Of a stretch of DNA of 64,000 nt, positions 37,944 to 46,986 are shown one piece after another. Both the position numbers and the translations under genes were made by a program. The notes beneath the pieces were generated by a model. It saw nothing but the letters and a program-made list of their open reading frames with translations. It was not told the DNA's origin and ran no database searches. The number at the start of each line of letters is the position of its first letter. Position 1 is the first letter of the stretch. Origin of the DNA: Cupriavidus basilensis (GTDB lineage Bacteria > Pseudomonadota > Gammaproteobacteria > Burkholderiales > Burkholderiaceae); assembly GCF_000832305.1 (NCBI RefSeq), contig NZ_CP010537.1:2976001-3040000 (forward strand), given 5' to 3'.

Positions 37944-39458
37944 ATGGCAAGCGTAGGCAAGGCAAACACTTTCTGGAACCGGCTGCTGCAGCTTTCCTCC
38001 GATTCCGGCGTCAGCCTGCAGGCGCAGTTGCGCCAGCAGCTGGTGTCGGCCATTCTCGCCCGGCAGTTGCCGGAAGGCAGCGCCCTGCCGTCCAGCCGCG
38101 AGCTGGCGGCCACGCTGGGCATCGCCCGCAACACGGTGATCCTGGCTTTCCAGCAACTGGTCGAGGAGCGCTTCCTGGAGACCAGGCCACGGCGTGGCTA
38201 CTTCGTGGTGGAACAGTTGCCCAGCGCCGCCCGGCCCGGCTCAGCGCCGGCCCCGGCCACGGGCGCGGCCAGCCCCGAGGACGCTGGCGAAGGCGGCCCG
38301 GACTGGGATGCGCGGCTGCCGGACATGACCGGCAAACGTGCGATCGTCAAGCCCAGCGAGTGGCAAAACTATCCCTACCCCTTCATCTACGGCCAGTTCG
38401 ACCCCGCGCTGTTTCCCACCGCCGACTGGCGCGAATGCTCGCGCATGGCGCTGGCCGTGCTGGAGATCCGGGGCTGGGCGTCGGACCTGATCGACCGCGA
38501 CGATCCACTGCTGATCGAGCAGTTGCAAAAGCACATCCTGCCGCGCCGGGGCGTGTGGGCCAACCCCGACGAGATCATGGTCACCATGGGCGCGCAAAAT
38601 GCGCTCTACCTGCTGGCCGACCTGCTGATGCAAGGCACGCGGGTCGGGCTGGAAGAGCCGGGCTATAACGATGCGCGCCACATCTTCGGCATGCGCGCGC
38701 GCGAGGTGGTGCCGCTGGCGGTGGACGAGTCCGGCCTGTGCCCCGACGACGCGCTGGCCCAGTGCGACTACGCCTTCATCACGCCCAGCTACCAGTGCCC
38801 CACCACGGTCACCATGCCGCTGGAGCGGCGCGAGACGCTGCTGCGCGAAGCCCGCCGCCACGACGTGGTGCTGATCGAGGACGACTACGACACCGAGAAC
38901 CCGGCGCTGACCCAGCCCATCCCCGCGCTGAAAAGCCTGGACCGCGATGGCCGCGTGATCTACGTGGGCAGCCTGTCCAAATCCTTCGTGCCCGGCATCC
39001 GCCTCGGCTACATCGTCGCGCCCGCCGCCGTGATCCGCCAGGCGCGCGCGCTGCGCCGCTTCATGCTGCGCCATCCGCCCGCCAACAACCAGCGCGCCAC
39101 GGCGCTGTTCATCTCGCTGGGCCACCACGACGCGCTGCTGCGGCGCGTGGCGCCCATCTTCCAGCGCCGCGCCGAGATCCTGCGCGACATGCTGGCGCGC
39201 CACCTGCCGCAGGCGCGCGCGCGCAACTCGCCCGGCGCGTCATCGTTCTGGGTGGAAGGCCCGCCTGGGCTCGACGCCCGCAAGCTGGCCGCGATCGCGC
39301 TCACGCACGGCGTCATCATCGAGCCGGGGGATGTGTTCTTTTCTACCGATGCGCCGTCGCCGCACTTTCGCATGGGCTATACGGCCATTGCGGAAGAGCG
39401 GATCGAGGAAGGGGTGAAGCTGCTGGGGCAGTTGATCGGGCAGGCGATGGTGCGGTGA
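37944..39458 (+). CDS. tauR: MocR-type PLP-dependent regulator, probable TauR
   Basis: A 504-residue fusion of a GntR-type winged helix (PSSRELAATLGIARNTVILAFQQL) with a fold-type I aminotransferase domain. The PLP-binding Lys is in VGSLSKSFVPG, and EDDYDTE and FITPSYQCPT are in place. MocR proteins use PLP to sense amino compounds; TauR senses taurine. The position downstream of TauXY-SorAB supports TauR. The xsc leader dyads are candidate sites, but this is not shown by the sequence. Confidence 0.82.
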   Translation: MASVGKANTFWNRLLQLSSDSGVSLQAQLRQQLVSAILARQLPEGSALPSSRELAATLGIARNTVILAFQQLVEERFLETRPRRGYFVVEQLPSAARPGSAPAPATGAASPEDAGEGGPDWDARLPDMTGKRAIVKPSEWQNYPYPFIYGQFDPALFPTADWRECSRMALAVLEIRGWASDLIDRDDPLLIEQLQKHILPRRGVWANPDEIMVTMGAQNALYLLADLLMQGTRVGLEEPGYNDARHIFGMRAREVVPLAVDESGLCPDDALAQCDYAFITPSYQCPTTVTMPLERRETLLREARRHDVVLIEDDYDTENPALTQPIPALKSLDRDGRVIYVGSLSKSFVPGIRLGYIVAPAAVIRQARALRRFMLRHPPANNQRATALFISLGHHDALLRRVAPIFQRRAEILRDMLARHLPQARARNSPGASSFWVEGPPGLDARKLAAIALTHGVIIEPGDVFFSTDAPSPHFRMGYTAIAEERIEEGVKLLGQLIGQAMVR

Positions 39459-39522
39459 CGGGCCGGTGACGGTGCGGTGAAGCCGCACAGCGCGACGGCG
39501 CACGCAATGCGTTGGTTTGCTC

Positions 39523-39549
39523 CGCCCTACTCGCCCTACTCGCCCTACT
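39523..39549. repeat. 9-bp tandem repeat x3
   Basis: CGCCCTACT is repeated three times without change; the last unit includes the stop codon of the NIPSNAP-like gene. Confidence 0.8.
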
Positions 39550-39850
39550 CGAACACCGGCCGGAAGAAACTACGCTCGTAGCTGACGATGCATTGCGTTT
39601 CCTGCGCATAGCGGAACGCCGCCTGGCACTCCGGATCGTCGAAGGACTGGTTGCGATACACCTCGTACAGCGCAAGGCTGGGGAAGGAGAACAAGGCCAG
39701 CGCCACGTTGTTGGCGCCTTCCGACGGCAGGAAGTAACCATGGTGCTGGCCGCCGAATTTCTCGACCAGCGGAATCCACAGCTTGCCGTAGTGCTCGAAT
39801 TCCTTGAGCTTGTTGGGGTCGACGATATAGCGCAGGTAGCAGGTGATCAT
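39545..39850 (-). CDS. NIPSNAP-family protein
   Basis: A 101-residue ferredoxin-like-fold protein. The opening MITCYLRYIVDPNKLKEFEH and the later GGQHHGYFLPSEGANNVALALFSF are characteristic of bacterial NIPSNAP proteins, whose biochemical role is unclear. ATG 39850 is used because it begins the conserved core. It lies downstream of an isochorismatase-like gene on the same strand, with a 55-bp gap. Confidence 0.8.
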   Translation of the reverse strand: MITCYLRYIVDPNKLKEFEHYGKLWIPLVEKFGGQHHGYFLPSEGANNVALALFSFPSLALYEVYRNQSFDDPECQAAFRYAQETQCIVSYERSFFRPVFE

Positions 39851-39905
39851 GGTGGGGAGGTTGTCCTGGGTTGATTTTGCTTTGACGATGCGGCCTTCTC
39901 CTGCC

Positions 39906-40460
39906 CTAGCCGCCCGCCGCGCCGCCGCCAAACCCGATGACTTCCGACGCCAGCGCCCGGATCGGGCGGCCGAAGCTGGTGATGGCCGGCAGCGTGGCGT
40001 TGTGGTGGCGCCGGATCAGTTCGGCGCTGGCGTGCGGCTTGTCGTGCGTGGTGTGCGCGTCGGCGGCGAGCGTGATCGAGTAGCCAAGCCCGGCGGCGCG
40101 GCGCACGGTGGTGTCCACGCAGAACTCGGTGGCATAGCCGCAGATGACCAGGTGCTTCGCCCGCAGGCGGTCCAGCAGCGCGGCGAGCTCGGTATGCAGG
40201 AAGGAGTCGGGCGTGGTCTTGCGCACGCGGTGGTCGTCGGGCGCGGCGACCAGCGTGCGCTCCAACTCCCAGCCAGGCGAGCCGAACGACAGCGCGCTGC
40301 CAGCCTGCTCGTGCTGCACGAACACCACCGGCACGCCGGCTGCCCGCGCCCGTGCCGCGAGGCCGTTGATGCGGCCGAGCACGGCATCGGCATCGCCCGG
40401 CCGTGGCGCGTCGTCGAACAGGCCACGTTGTACGTCAATCACGATCAGAGCGGTTTGCAT
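39906..40460 (-). CDS. isochorismatase-family cysteine hydrolase
   Basis: A 184-residue hydrolase. The catalytic Asp is in VIDVQRGLFDD, the Lys in RKTTPDSF and the Cys in TEFCVDTTVRRA. The family includes nicotinamidase, N-carbamoylsarcosine amidase and isochorismatase; the substrate cannot be told here. ATG 40460 starts the family sequence MQTALIVIDVQRG. A Gly/Ala-rich tail ends the protein. Confidence 0.86.
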   Translation of the reverse strand: MQTALIVIDVQRGLFDDAPRPGDADAVLGRINGLAARARAAGVPVVFVQHEQAGSALSFGSPGWELERTLVAAPDDHRVRKTTPDSFLHTELAALLDRLRAKHLVICGYATEFCVDTTVRRAAGLGYSITLAADAHTTHDKPHASAELIRRHHNATLPAITSFGRPIRALASEVIGFGGGAAGG

Positions 40461-40542
40461 CGAATGAATGGCCGGCGGCCCGTGGCAGGATAGCCGCCAG
40501 CATAAGCGACCCTCCGCGCGACCGCAACGCAATGCGCCGGAA

Positions 40543-41736
40543 TCAATGCAACGGCGGCGAGGCCAGGTTGACGCCACCATCCGCCGGCATCCCACGATCA
40601 AGCCGGATGGCCAGCAGCGCCACGGCCACCGCCGCGACCGGCACCAGTGCCGCCACCCAGGTCACGGCGCCAAGCCCCGGCCCGCGCGTGATGACCACCC
40701 CGCCCAGCCACGCCCCAATGGCATTGCCCAGGTTGAAGGCTGCGATATTGAAGCTCGACGCCAGGCTCTGCCCTGCACCGCTGGCACGCTCCAGCACCCA
40801 CATCTGCAGCGGCGCCACGGTTGCGAAGGCGGCCACGCCCAGCAGGCCGATGAAGATCACGGACAGCACCTTGCTGTGCAGGACAAAACTCATCAGCCCG
40901 AGCACCACGGCCAGCGCCAGCATGCTGCCAAGCACGGTGGCCTGCAGATGGCGGTCCGCCAGCTTGCCGCCAAGCAGGTTGCCGGCCACCAGGCCCACGC
41001 CGAAGACCAGCAGGATGGGCGAGACGGCGCTGTCGGCAAAGCCGGTGATCTGCGTCAGGATCGGCGCGATATACGTGAACACCGCAAACACGCCGGCATA
41101 GCCCAGCACCGTGGTCAGCAGCCCCAGCAGTACCGGCCGGCGCATGAGCGCACGCAGGTCGCGGCGCAGGTCGGGCGCTGGCGGTGCCGCGCGCTCGCCC
41201 GGCACGGCCAGGGCGATCACCAGCACCGCCAGCAAGCCAACGGCGGCCACCGCCCAGAAGCTGGCGCGCCAGCCGTAGGCCTGGCCGAGCCAGGTACCGA
41301 AGGGCACGCCGAGCACACTCGCCACCGTCAGCCCGGTGAACATCACGGCAATGGCCGAGGCGCGCTTGTGCGGCGCCACCAGCCCGGTGGCAACCACCGA
41401 GCCCACGCCAAAGAACGTGCCATGCGCCAGCGCGGTGAGCACCCGCGCGGCCATCAGCAGCGCGTAGTTCGGCGCCAGCGCGCAGGCCGCGTTGCCGATG
41501 GTGAAGATCACCATCAGGCCCAGCAGCGCCGTCTTGCGCGGCCAGCGGGCGGTCAGCACGGTCATGACCGGTGCGCCGGCCACCACGCCGAGCGCATAGC
41601 CGGAAATCAGCAAGCCCGCCGCCGCGATCGAGACGCCGAGGTCGGCCCCGACCTCCAGCAGCAGGCCCATGATGATGAATTCTGTGACGCCGATGCCGAA
41701 GGCGCCGGCGGTCAAGGCATAGAGAGCGAGTGGCAT
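40543..41736 (-). CDS. MFS transporter, DHA1 (AraJ-like) type
   Basis: A 397-residue carrier with 12 predicted spans. The start MPLALYALTAGAFGIGVTEFIIMGLL is characteristic of AraJ/YdhP-type efflux carriers. The inter-helix motif reads ARWPRKTALL. It may export sugars or drugs. ATG 41736 is the natural start; the longer frame adds repeat-derived residues. It is divergent from a LysR gene that probably controls it. Confidence 0.87.
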   Translation of the reverse strand: MPLALYALTAGAFGIGVTEFIIMGLLLEVGADLGVSIAAAGLLISGYALGVVAGAPVMTVLTARWPRKTALLGLMVIFTIGNAACALAPNYALLMAARVLTALAHGTFFGVGSVVATGLVAPHKRASAIAVMFTGLTVASVLGVPFGTWLGQAYGWRASFWAVAAVGLLAVLVIALAVPGERAAPPAPDLRRDLRALMRRPVLLGLLTTVLGYAGVFAVFTYIAPILTQITGFADSAVSPILLVFGVGLVAGNLLGGKLADRHLQATVLGSMLALAVVLGLMSFVLHSKVLSVIFIGLLGVAAFATVAPLQMWVLERASGAGQSLASSFNIAAFNLGNAIGAWLGGVVITRGPGLGAVTWVAALVPVAAVAVALLAIRLDRGMPADGGVNLASPPLH

Positions 41737-41781
41737 AGGAAGTCCATGAAGCGGTATGCGATACGGGTTGCATGCAACCCG

Positions 41782-41808
41782 GGAAGTCCAGGAAGCCCGG
41801 GAAGCCGG
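41782..41808. repeat. 9-bp tandem repeat x3
   Basis: The units GGAAGTCCA, GGAAGCCCG and GGAAGCCGG lie in the divergent promoter region of the MFS and LysR genes. Confidence 0.65.
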
Positions 41809-41876
41809 AGCGGCACGCAGCGAAGTATGGGGACGGGCAGATTGATGCGGTAGACTGCCCACACGAACAACATTTA

Positions 41877-41889
41877 TGAATTGAATTCA
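41877..41889. promoter_or_regulatory. dyad TGAATT-G-AATTCA
   Basis: A perfect 13-bp palindrome two bases before the LysR start. It suits autorepression by the LysR protein. Confidence 0.45.
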
Positions 41890-41891
41890 CA

Positions 41892-42800
41892 ATGTCCAGG
41901 CTCGAAGTCAACCGCTCCGGCGAGATGGAAGTGTTCGTGCGGGTGGTGGAGCTGGGTGGCTTCTCCGCCGCCGCGCGCGCCTTGCGCATGACGCCGTCGG
42001 CCGTGAGCAAGCTGGTGGCGCGGCTGGAGGCCCGGCTCGGCGCGCGGCTGGTCAACCGCTCCACGCGCCGCATCGAGCTCACGGCGGAAGGCAGTGCCTT
42101 CTACGAACGCGCCGTGCGCGTGCTGGCCGACCTGGACGATGCCGAGCGTGGCGCCGCCGCCAGCGCCGCGCCCCACGGCCGCGTGCGCATCAATGCCAAC
42201 GTGCCGTTTGGCGACCACTTCCTGCTGCCGCTGGTGCCGGAGTTCCTGGCGCTCTATCCGGACATCCAGCTCGATATCGTGCTGACCGACCAGGTCATCG
42301 ACCTGATGGAAGAGCGCACCGACGTGGCGATCCGCGCCGGCGAGCTCAAGAGCTCGCGACTGGTGGCCCGCAAGCTGGGCGAGACCCGCATGATGGTGGT
42401 GGGCGCGCCCGCCTACCTGGCGCGTTGCGGCACGCCCCGCGTGCCCGCCGACCTGGCCGGGCACAACTGCCTGAAGTTAGGCTACGCGCGCGCGATCGAA
42501 GGCTGGCCGATGCTCGAAGGCGGGCAAGCCACCATGGTGGCGCCGCTGGGCAATGCCATGACCAGCAATGGCGACGCGCTGCGGCGGATCGTGGTCGGCG
42601 GGCTGGGGCTGGCCAGGATGGCCGTGTTCCAGGTCCGCGAGGACATCGCCGCCGGGCGGCTGGTGCCGCTGCTCGAAGCGTTCAACCCCGGCGACCTGGA
42701 GGCGGTGCATGCGGTGTACCTGGGCCAGGGCCGCCACTTGCCGGCGCGGGTGCGGGCGCTGCTGGATTTCCTGGCGCAGCGGGTGGAGATGGGGACCTAG
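41892..42800 (+). CDS. LysR-family regulator
   Basis: A 302-residue LysR protein of the large CrgA/DmlR-like branch. The helix-turn-helix is GGFSAAARALRMTPSAVSKLVARLE, shortened here as seen at residues 23-47, and NRSTRRIELTAEG follows. The effector domain starts near GRVRINANVPFGDHF. It is divergent from the DHA1 MFS gene. The ligand is unknown. Confidence 0.88.
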   Translation: MSRLEVNRSGEMEVFVRVVELGGFSAAARALRMTPSAVSKLVARLEARLGARLVNRSTRRIELTAEGSAFYERAVRVLADLDDAERGAAASAAPHGRVRINANVPFGDHFLLPLVPEFLALYPDIQLDIVLTDQVIDLMEERTDVAIRAGELKSSRLVARKLGETRMMVVGAPAYLARCGTPRVPADLAGHNCLKLGYARAIEGWPMLEGGQATMVAPLGNAMTSNGDALRRIVVGGLGLARMAVFQVREDIAAGRLVPLLEAFNPGDLEAVHAVYLGQGRHLPARVRALLDFLAQRVEMGT

Positions 42801-42877
42801 GGACGCCGCCTGGCTTGCTACAAGAGCCGATCGCGCGTCTAATCATTCAGGGTGGGCAAAGGCGGTCAGGAGGCGAT

Positions 42878-45800
42878 ATGCGCTGCACGAATTGCGGCTA
42901 CGCGAACCTCGCAGGCGCCAACTTCTGCGAGGCGTGCGGGGCGCGGCTTGCGCGCATTTGCCCGCAGTGCGGCGAGGAGGCCACCTCCGTTGCCAGGTTC
43001 TGCCGTGCCTGCGGCGTTGCGCTCCTTGATTCCCCGTCAGGATCGCCCGTGCCTTCCAGGCCGTCGGTCGCGGCCCCTGTCCACTACACGCCACCCCACC
43101 TGGCCGAGCGCATCCTGGCCGAGCAGGCGGCAATGGAGGCCCGGGGCGGGACGGCAGGCGAGCGCAAGACCATCACGGCTCTGTTCGCCGATATGGCGGG
43201 CTCGACGGCCCTGACCCAGGACCTGGACCCGGAGGAAACGCGCCGCCTCATCGACCCCGTCGTGACGCTGATGATGGAGGCAGTGCACCACTACGAAGGC
43301 TACGTGGCCAAGTTCCTGGGCGACGGCATCCTGGCGCTGTTCGGCGCGCCCATTGCCCACGAGGACCATGCCCTGCGGGCCCTGTACGCAGCCCTGCGCA
43401 TGCAGGAAGCGATGCGACGGCACAGTGACCGGCTCCGCCTGGAGCAAGGCATACCGCTTCAGATCCGGATCGGCATCCACACGGGCGAGGTCGTGGTGCG
43501 CTCGATTCGCAAGGATGACTTGCACACGGACTACGATCCGGTCGGGCACACGATCCACATCGCCTCGCGCATGGAAGGTATCGCTACACCGGCGTCCATT
43601 CTCGTGAGCGAATCCACCCATAAGCTCACGCAGGGGTATTTCGAGTTCAAGGCCCTGGGCACCACACATGTCAAAGGCGTCCGGGACGCGCTGGCGGTCT
43701 ATGAGGTGATGGGCCTCGGGGCAATGCGCACGCGCCTGCAAGTCGCGGCACACCGCGGCCTGGCCAGGTTCGTGGGCCGCCAGGCCGAATTGGAACGGTT
43801 GCACGCCGCGCTGGCGCTGGCCGAGGCGGGCCGAGGGCAGGTCGTTGCCGTGGTTGGCGAGGCCGGGGTCGGAAAATCCCGGCTGTTCCACGAGTTCAAG
43901 GCGCGATCGCAGGCAGGCTGCCTGGCGCTGGAAACCTTCTCGGTTTCGCACGGCAAGGCCTTCGCCTATTTACCGTTGATCGAGCTGTTGAAAAACTACT
44001 TTCAGATCACCGCGCAGGACAGCGACCGAAGCTGCCGCGAGAAGGTGACCGGCAGGCTGCTCACGCTGGAGCGTTCCCTGGAACGTCACCTGCCCTACTT
44101 GCTCTATCTGCTCGGGAACATCGAACCCGGCTCGGCACTGCCGACCATGGACGCGTCGATCCGACGTCAGCGCACCTTCGAAGCGATTGCTTGCCTGCTG
44201 GTGCGCGAGAGCCAGAACCAGCCGCTCGAGGTCATCTTCGAGGATCTGCAATGGCTGGACAGCGAAACCGAGGCCTTCCTCAATCTGCTTGTCGACCATG
44301 TGCCGGGGGCCAGGATCATCCTGCTTGTCAATTACCGCCCGGAGTATTCCCATGACTGGGGCCCCAAGGACAACTACACCCAGCTGAGCCTGCAGCCATT
44401 GGGCCCGGACGAAGCGCAGGGACTGCTCACCGCGCTGCTCGGCGACGATCGCAGCCTGGTGCCCCTGAAGCGACTCATCCTGGACAAGACCGAAGGCAAT
44501 CCGTTTTTCATGGAGGAAGTGGTCCAGACCCTGGTCGAGGAGACCGCCTTGCTCGGCCAGCCCGGCTGCTACCGCATCGAGAAGGCGCCCGCCTTGCTGC
44601 ACATCCCCACCACCGTCCAAGGCGTGCTCGCGGCCCGTATCGACCGGCTCCCGCTTGCCCAGAAGGAACTGCTGCAGACCCTGGCCGTGATCGGCAAGGA
44701 GTTTCCATTGAGTCTCATCCTGCATGTCACCAGCCTGGCCGAAGACAAGCTGCGCCCGCTACTGGCTGACCTGCAGGCGGCGGATTTCATTTACGAGCGG
44801 CCCGCCTTCCCCGAAGTCGAGTACGCCTTCAAGCACGCCCTGACGCAGGAGGTTGCCGGCAATTCGCTGCTTACCGAGCGGCGCGGCGCGCTGCATGAGA
44901 GCACGGCCCAGGCCATCGAGGCCCTCTTCCATGGCCGGCTGAAAGACTACTGCAGCGATCTCGCGCACCACTACAGCCATAGCGGCAATATCCCGAAGGC
45001 GGTCGCATACCTCCACTGTGCCGGCCAGCAGGCCCTGCAGCGTTCGGCCCAGGCTGAAGCGATCCGGCATCTGAGCACCGCCATCGAGCTGCTCAAGCGG
45101 ATGCCGGACAACCCCGAGCGCACACGCCAGGAACTCACGCTGCGCCTCACCCTCGGCCCGGCCCTGATGGCCTCTCGCGGTCAGGCCTCCCCGGATGTGG
45201 AGGCAAACTACAAGCGCGCGCTGGCCTTGTGCGAACAGCAGAAGCAAACACCATACGCCTTCTCGGCTCAGCTCGGACTGTGGGCGTTCTATCAACTGCG
45301 TGCGCAGTACGAGATCGCATACCCCCTTGGGGAACGGCTGCTCGGCCTTGCCCTGGAAACGCAGAAGCCCAAACAACTTGCCGAGGCGCATCGCGCGATC
45401 GGCGCCACGGTTTTCCGCCTTGGCAAGCTGGACATGGCCCGCAAGCATGTAGAGCAAGTGCTGGCATTGCAACGCCCGGACCCGCCGGTGTATGACTTTC
45501 TCATGGGATACGGACGGGATCCGGCCGTCCATGCCACCAGCACATTAGGCTGGATCCTGTGGTACCTCGGCATGCCGGATCAGGCCCGCACGCGCAGCCA
45601 CGAGGCCTTGGCGATGGCCAGGACACGTCCGGACGCCTTTAACCTCGCACTTTGCCTTGTCTTTGCGGCTGAAGTGCACCTGTGCCGCAGGGAGGTGCAA
45701 CTGACCCGCGAGTATGCCGAGGCCGCCATGTCGGTCTCGGGCGAGCAGGGCTTCCCGATCTATCTGGCGTGGGGAACCGTCCTGCTGGGCTGGGCGCTGG

Positions 45801-46342
45801 CCGAACAGGGCAATCATGCGCAGGGGATAGCCCAGATCCAGCGGGGCATTGCCGCCTATCACGAGACCGGCGCAGCGCTGGGACAGCCAAATCTCCTGGC
45901 CCTGCTCGCGCACGCCTACGGAGAGGCGGGGCAAATCCAGGCCGGGCTGGACGCGCTGGCCGAGGCGCAAGCCTTGGCGGAGGCGACGGGAGAGCGGCTT
46001 GACGAAGCGACGCTGTATCGCCTCAAGGGAGAACTGATACTCCGGCAGTCAAGCCAGGCGCCCTTCCCGCCCACCGGCAGCGATGAAGCCCAAGCGTGCT
46101 TCCAGAAAGCGATCGCGGTCGCCCGCGACCAGGGTGCCAGGTCACTGGAACTGCAGGGCGCGCTGAGCCTGGCCGGCCTGTGGCGCCAACAAGGAAAGCT
46201 GATCGCGGCGCGCGATGCGCTGGCGGCGATCCATGGCAGCGTCAGCGAGGGCGCCGATACCGCGGACTGGCAACAGGCCCAAACCCTGCTGGATGATCTG
46301 ACGCGGCAAATTGGCACGACCCCGGTGCCTTCTCCCGAATGA
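42878..46342 (+). CDS. zinc-ribbon / class III nucleotide cyclase / AAA ATPase / TPR protein
   Basis: A 1154-residue signalling protein. Residues 3-45 hold two zinc ribbons (CxxC pairs at 3/6, 17/20, 28/31, 42/45). A class III adenylate/guanylate cyclase domain follows from about residue 97, with metal Asp in LFADMAGS and FLGDGILALFG and the loop GIHTGEVVV. Next comes an ATPase with Walker A VGEAGVGKS and Walker B-like VIFEDLQW. The last 450 residues are TPR-like helical repeats. ATG 42878 follows CAGGAGG; the frame runs far upstream, antisense to no gene but overlapping the LysR gene, and is spurious there. Its input signal and nucleotide product are unknown. Confidence 0.85.
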   Translation: MRCTNCGYANLAGANFCEACGARLARICPQCGEEATSVARFCRACGVALLDSPSGSPVPSRPSVAAPVHYTPPHLAERILAEQAAMEARGGTAGERKTITALFADMAGSTALTQDLDPEETRRLIDPVVTLMMEAVHHYEGYVAKFLGDGILALFGAPIAHEDHALRALYAALRMQEAMRRHSDRLRLEQGIPLQIRIGIHTGEVVVRSIRKDDLHTDYDPVGHTIHIASRMEGIATPASILVSESTHKLTQGYFEFKALGTTHVKGVRDALAVYEVMGLGAMRTRLQVAAHRGLARFVGRQAELERLHAALALAEAGRGQVVAVVGEAGVGKSRLFHEFKARSQAGCLALETFSVSHGKAFAYLPLIELLKNYFQITAQDSDRSCREKVTGRLLTLERSLERHLPYLLYLLGNIEPGSALPTMDASIRRQRTFEAIACLLVRESQNQPLEVIFEDLQWLDSETEAFLNLLVDHVPGARIILLVNYRPEYSHDWGPKDNYTQLSLQPLGPDEAQGLLTALLGDDRSLVPLKRLILDKTEGNPFFMEEVVQTLVEETALLGQPGCYRIEKAPALLHIPTTVQGVLAARIDRLPLAQKELLQTLAVIGKEFPLSLILHVTSLAEDKLRPLLADLQAADFIYERPAFPEVEYAFKHALTQEVAGNSLLTERRGALHESTAQAIEALFHGRLKDYCSDLAHHYSHSGNIPKAVAYLHCAGQQALQRSAQAEAIRHLSTAIELLKRMPDNPERTRQELTLRLTLGPALMASRGQASPDVEANYKRALALCEQQKQTPYAFSAQLGLWAFYQLRAQYEIAYPLGERLLGLALETQKPKQLAEAHRAIGATVFRLGKLDMARKHVEQVLALQRPDPPVYDFLMGYGRDPAVHATSTLGWILWYLGMPDQARTRSHEALAMARTRPDAFNLALCLVFAAEVHLCRREVQLTREYAEAAMSVSGEQGFPIYLAWGTVLLGWALAEQGNHAQGIAQIQRGIAAYHETGAALGQPNLLALLAHAYGEAGQIQAGLDALAEAQALAEATGERLDEATLYRLKGELILRQSSQAPFPPTGSDEAQACFQKAIAVARDQGARSLELQGALSLAGLWRQQGKLIAARDALAAIHGSVSEGADTADWQQAQTLLDDLTRQIGTTPVPSPE

Positions 46343-46986
46343 CCCGGATGCAAACCCGCTTCCTGGCGCTGTGGGCGCGTTCCGGCGGCACGCAGGCTGT
46401 CGAGGCCTATGCGGATCTTGCCCGCTGCTATGGCGAGCCGGCACGGCACTATCACACGCTCCACCATGTTCGCCGCTGCCTGCGTGACCTGGACTGGGCG
46501 CGCAGCGCGATTCCCGATACTGACGCCGTCGAGCTGGCGCTCTGGTGCCATGACGTCATCTATGTTCCCGGCGCGCAAGACAATGAGCAACGCAGTGCCG
46601 AGTGGCTCCGATACTGGGCCAAAGGCCGGATTGCCGCAACCGAACGCATCGCCGGGATGATCCTGTGCACCGCGCATGGCGGCACTGCCGAGAATCTGGC
46701 CGGCCAATTCACCGCCGACATCGACCTTGCGGTGCTGGGTTGCGCCCGCGCGCGCTTTCGCCAGAACGGCGCGCACTTGCGGGCTGAGCGTCCTGACCTG
46801 GATGAGCTTGCCTATGATTGCGCCGAGCGGGCTTTCCTGGGCGCCCTGCTTGATCTGCCTCGTATCTATCAGACCGATCTGTTCCATGCCCGCTATGAAG
46901 CTCGCGCACGCCTGAACCTGGCGTGGCGGCTTGCGCGGCCGGCGCCATCCGGGGCCGCGTCTTGCCTCAAAGAAATTCCCCTCTGA
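46339..46986 (+). CDS. HD-domain-like predicted metal-dependent hydrolase
   Basis: A 215-residue protein with an HD-type metal site: RHYHTLHHV, then WCHDVIY and a later Asp in TADIDLAVLG. The family is annotated as predicted metal-dependent phosphohydrolases of unknown substrate. Its ATG overlaps the stop of the cyclase gene (ATGA), so the two are coupled. A nucleotide made by the cyclase is a possible substrate, but that is inference. Its 3' end overlaps the convergent patatin gene by 20 bp. Confidence 0.78.
   Translation: MTRMQTRFLALWARSGGTQAVEAYADLARCYGEPARHYHTLHHVRRCLRDLDWARSAIPDTDAVELALWCHDVIYVPGAQDNEQRSAEWLRYWAKGRIAATERIAGMILCTAHGGTAENLAGQFTADIDLAVLGCARARFRQNGAHLRAERPDLDELAYDCAERAFLGALLDLPRIYQTDLFHARYEARARLNLAWRLARPAPSGAASCLKEIPL

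Noticed and set aside
40468..41853. Long plus-strand frame over the AraJ-like gene
   Set aside because: It is antisense shadow coding with His/Gln/Arg-rich text; the minus-strand frame has clear membrane spans.
42425..42877. Upstream extension of the cyclase frame
   Set aside because: It overlaps the LysR gene in another frame, and a strong ribosome site precedes ATG 42878.
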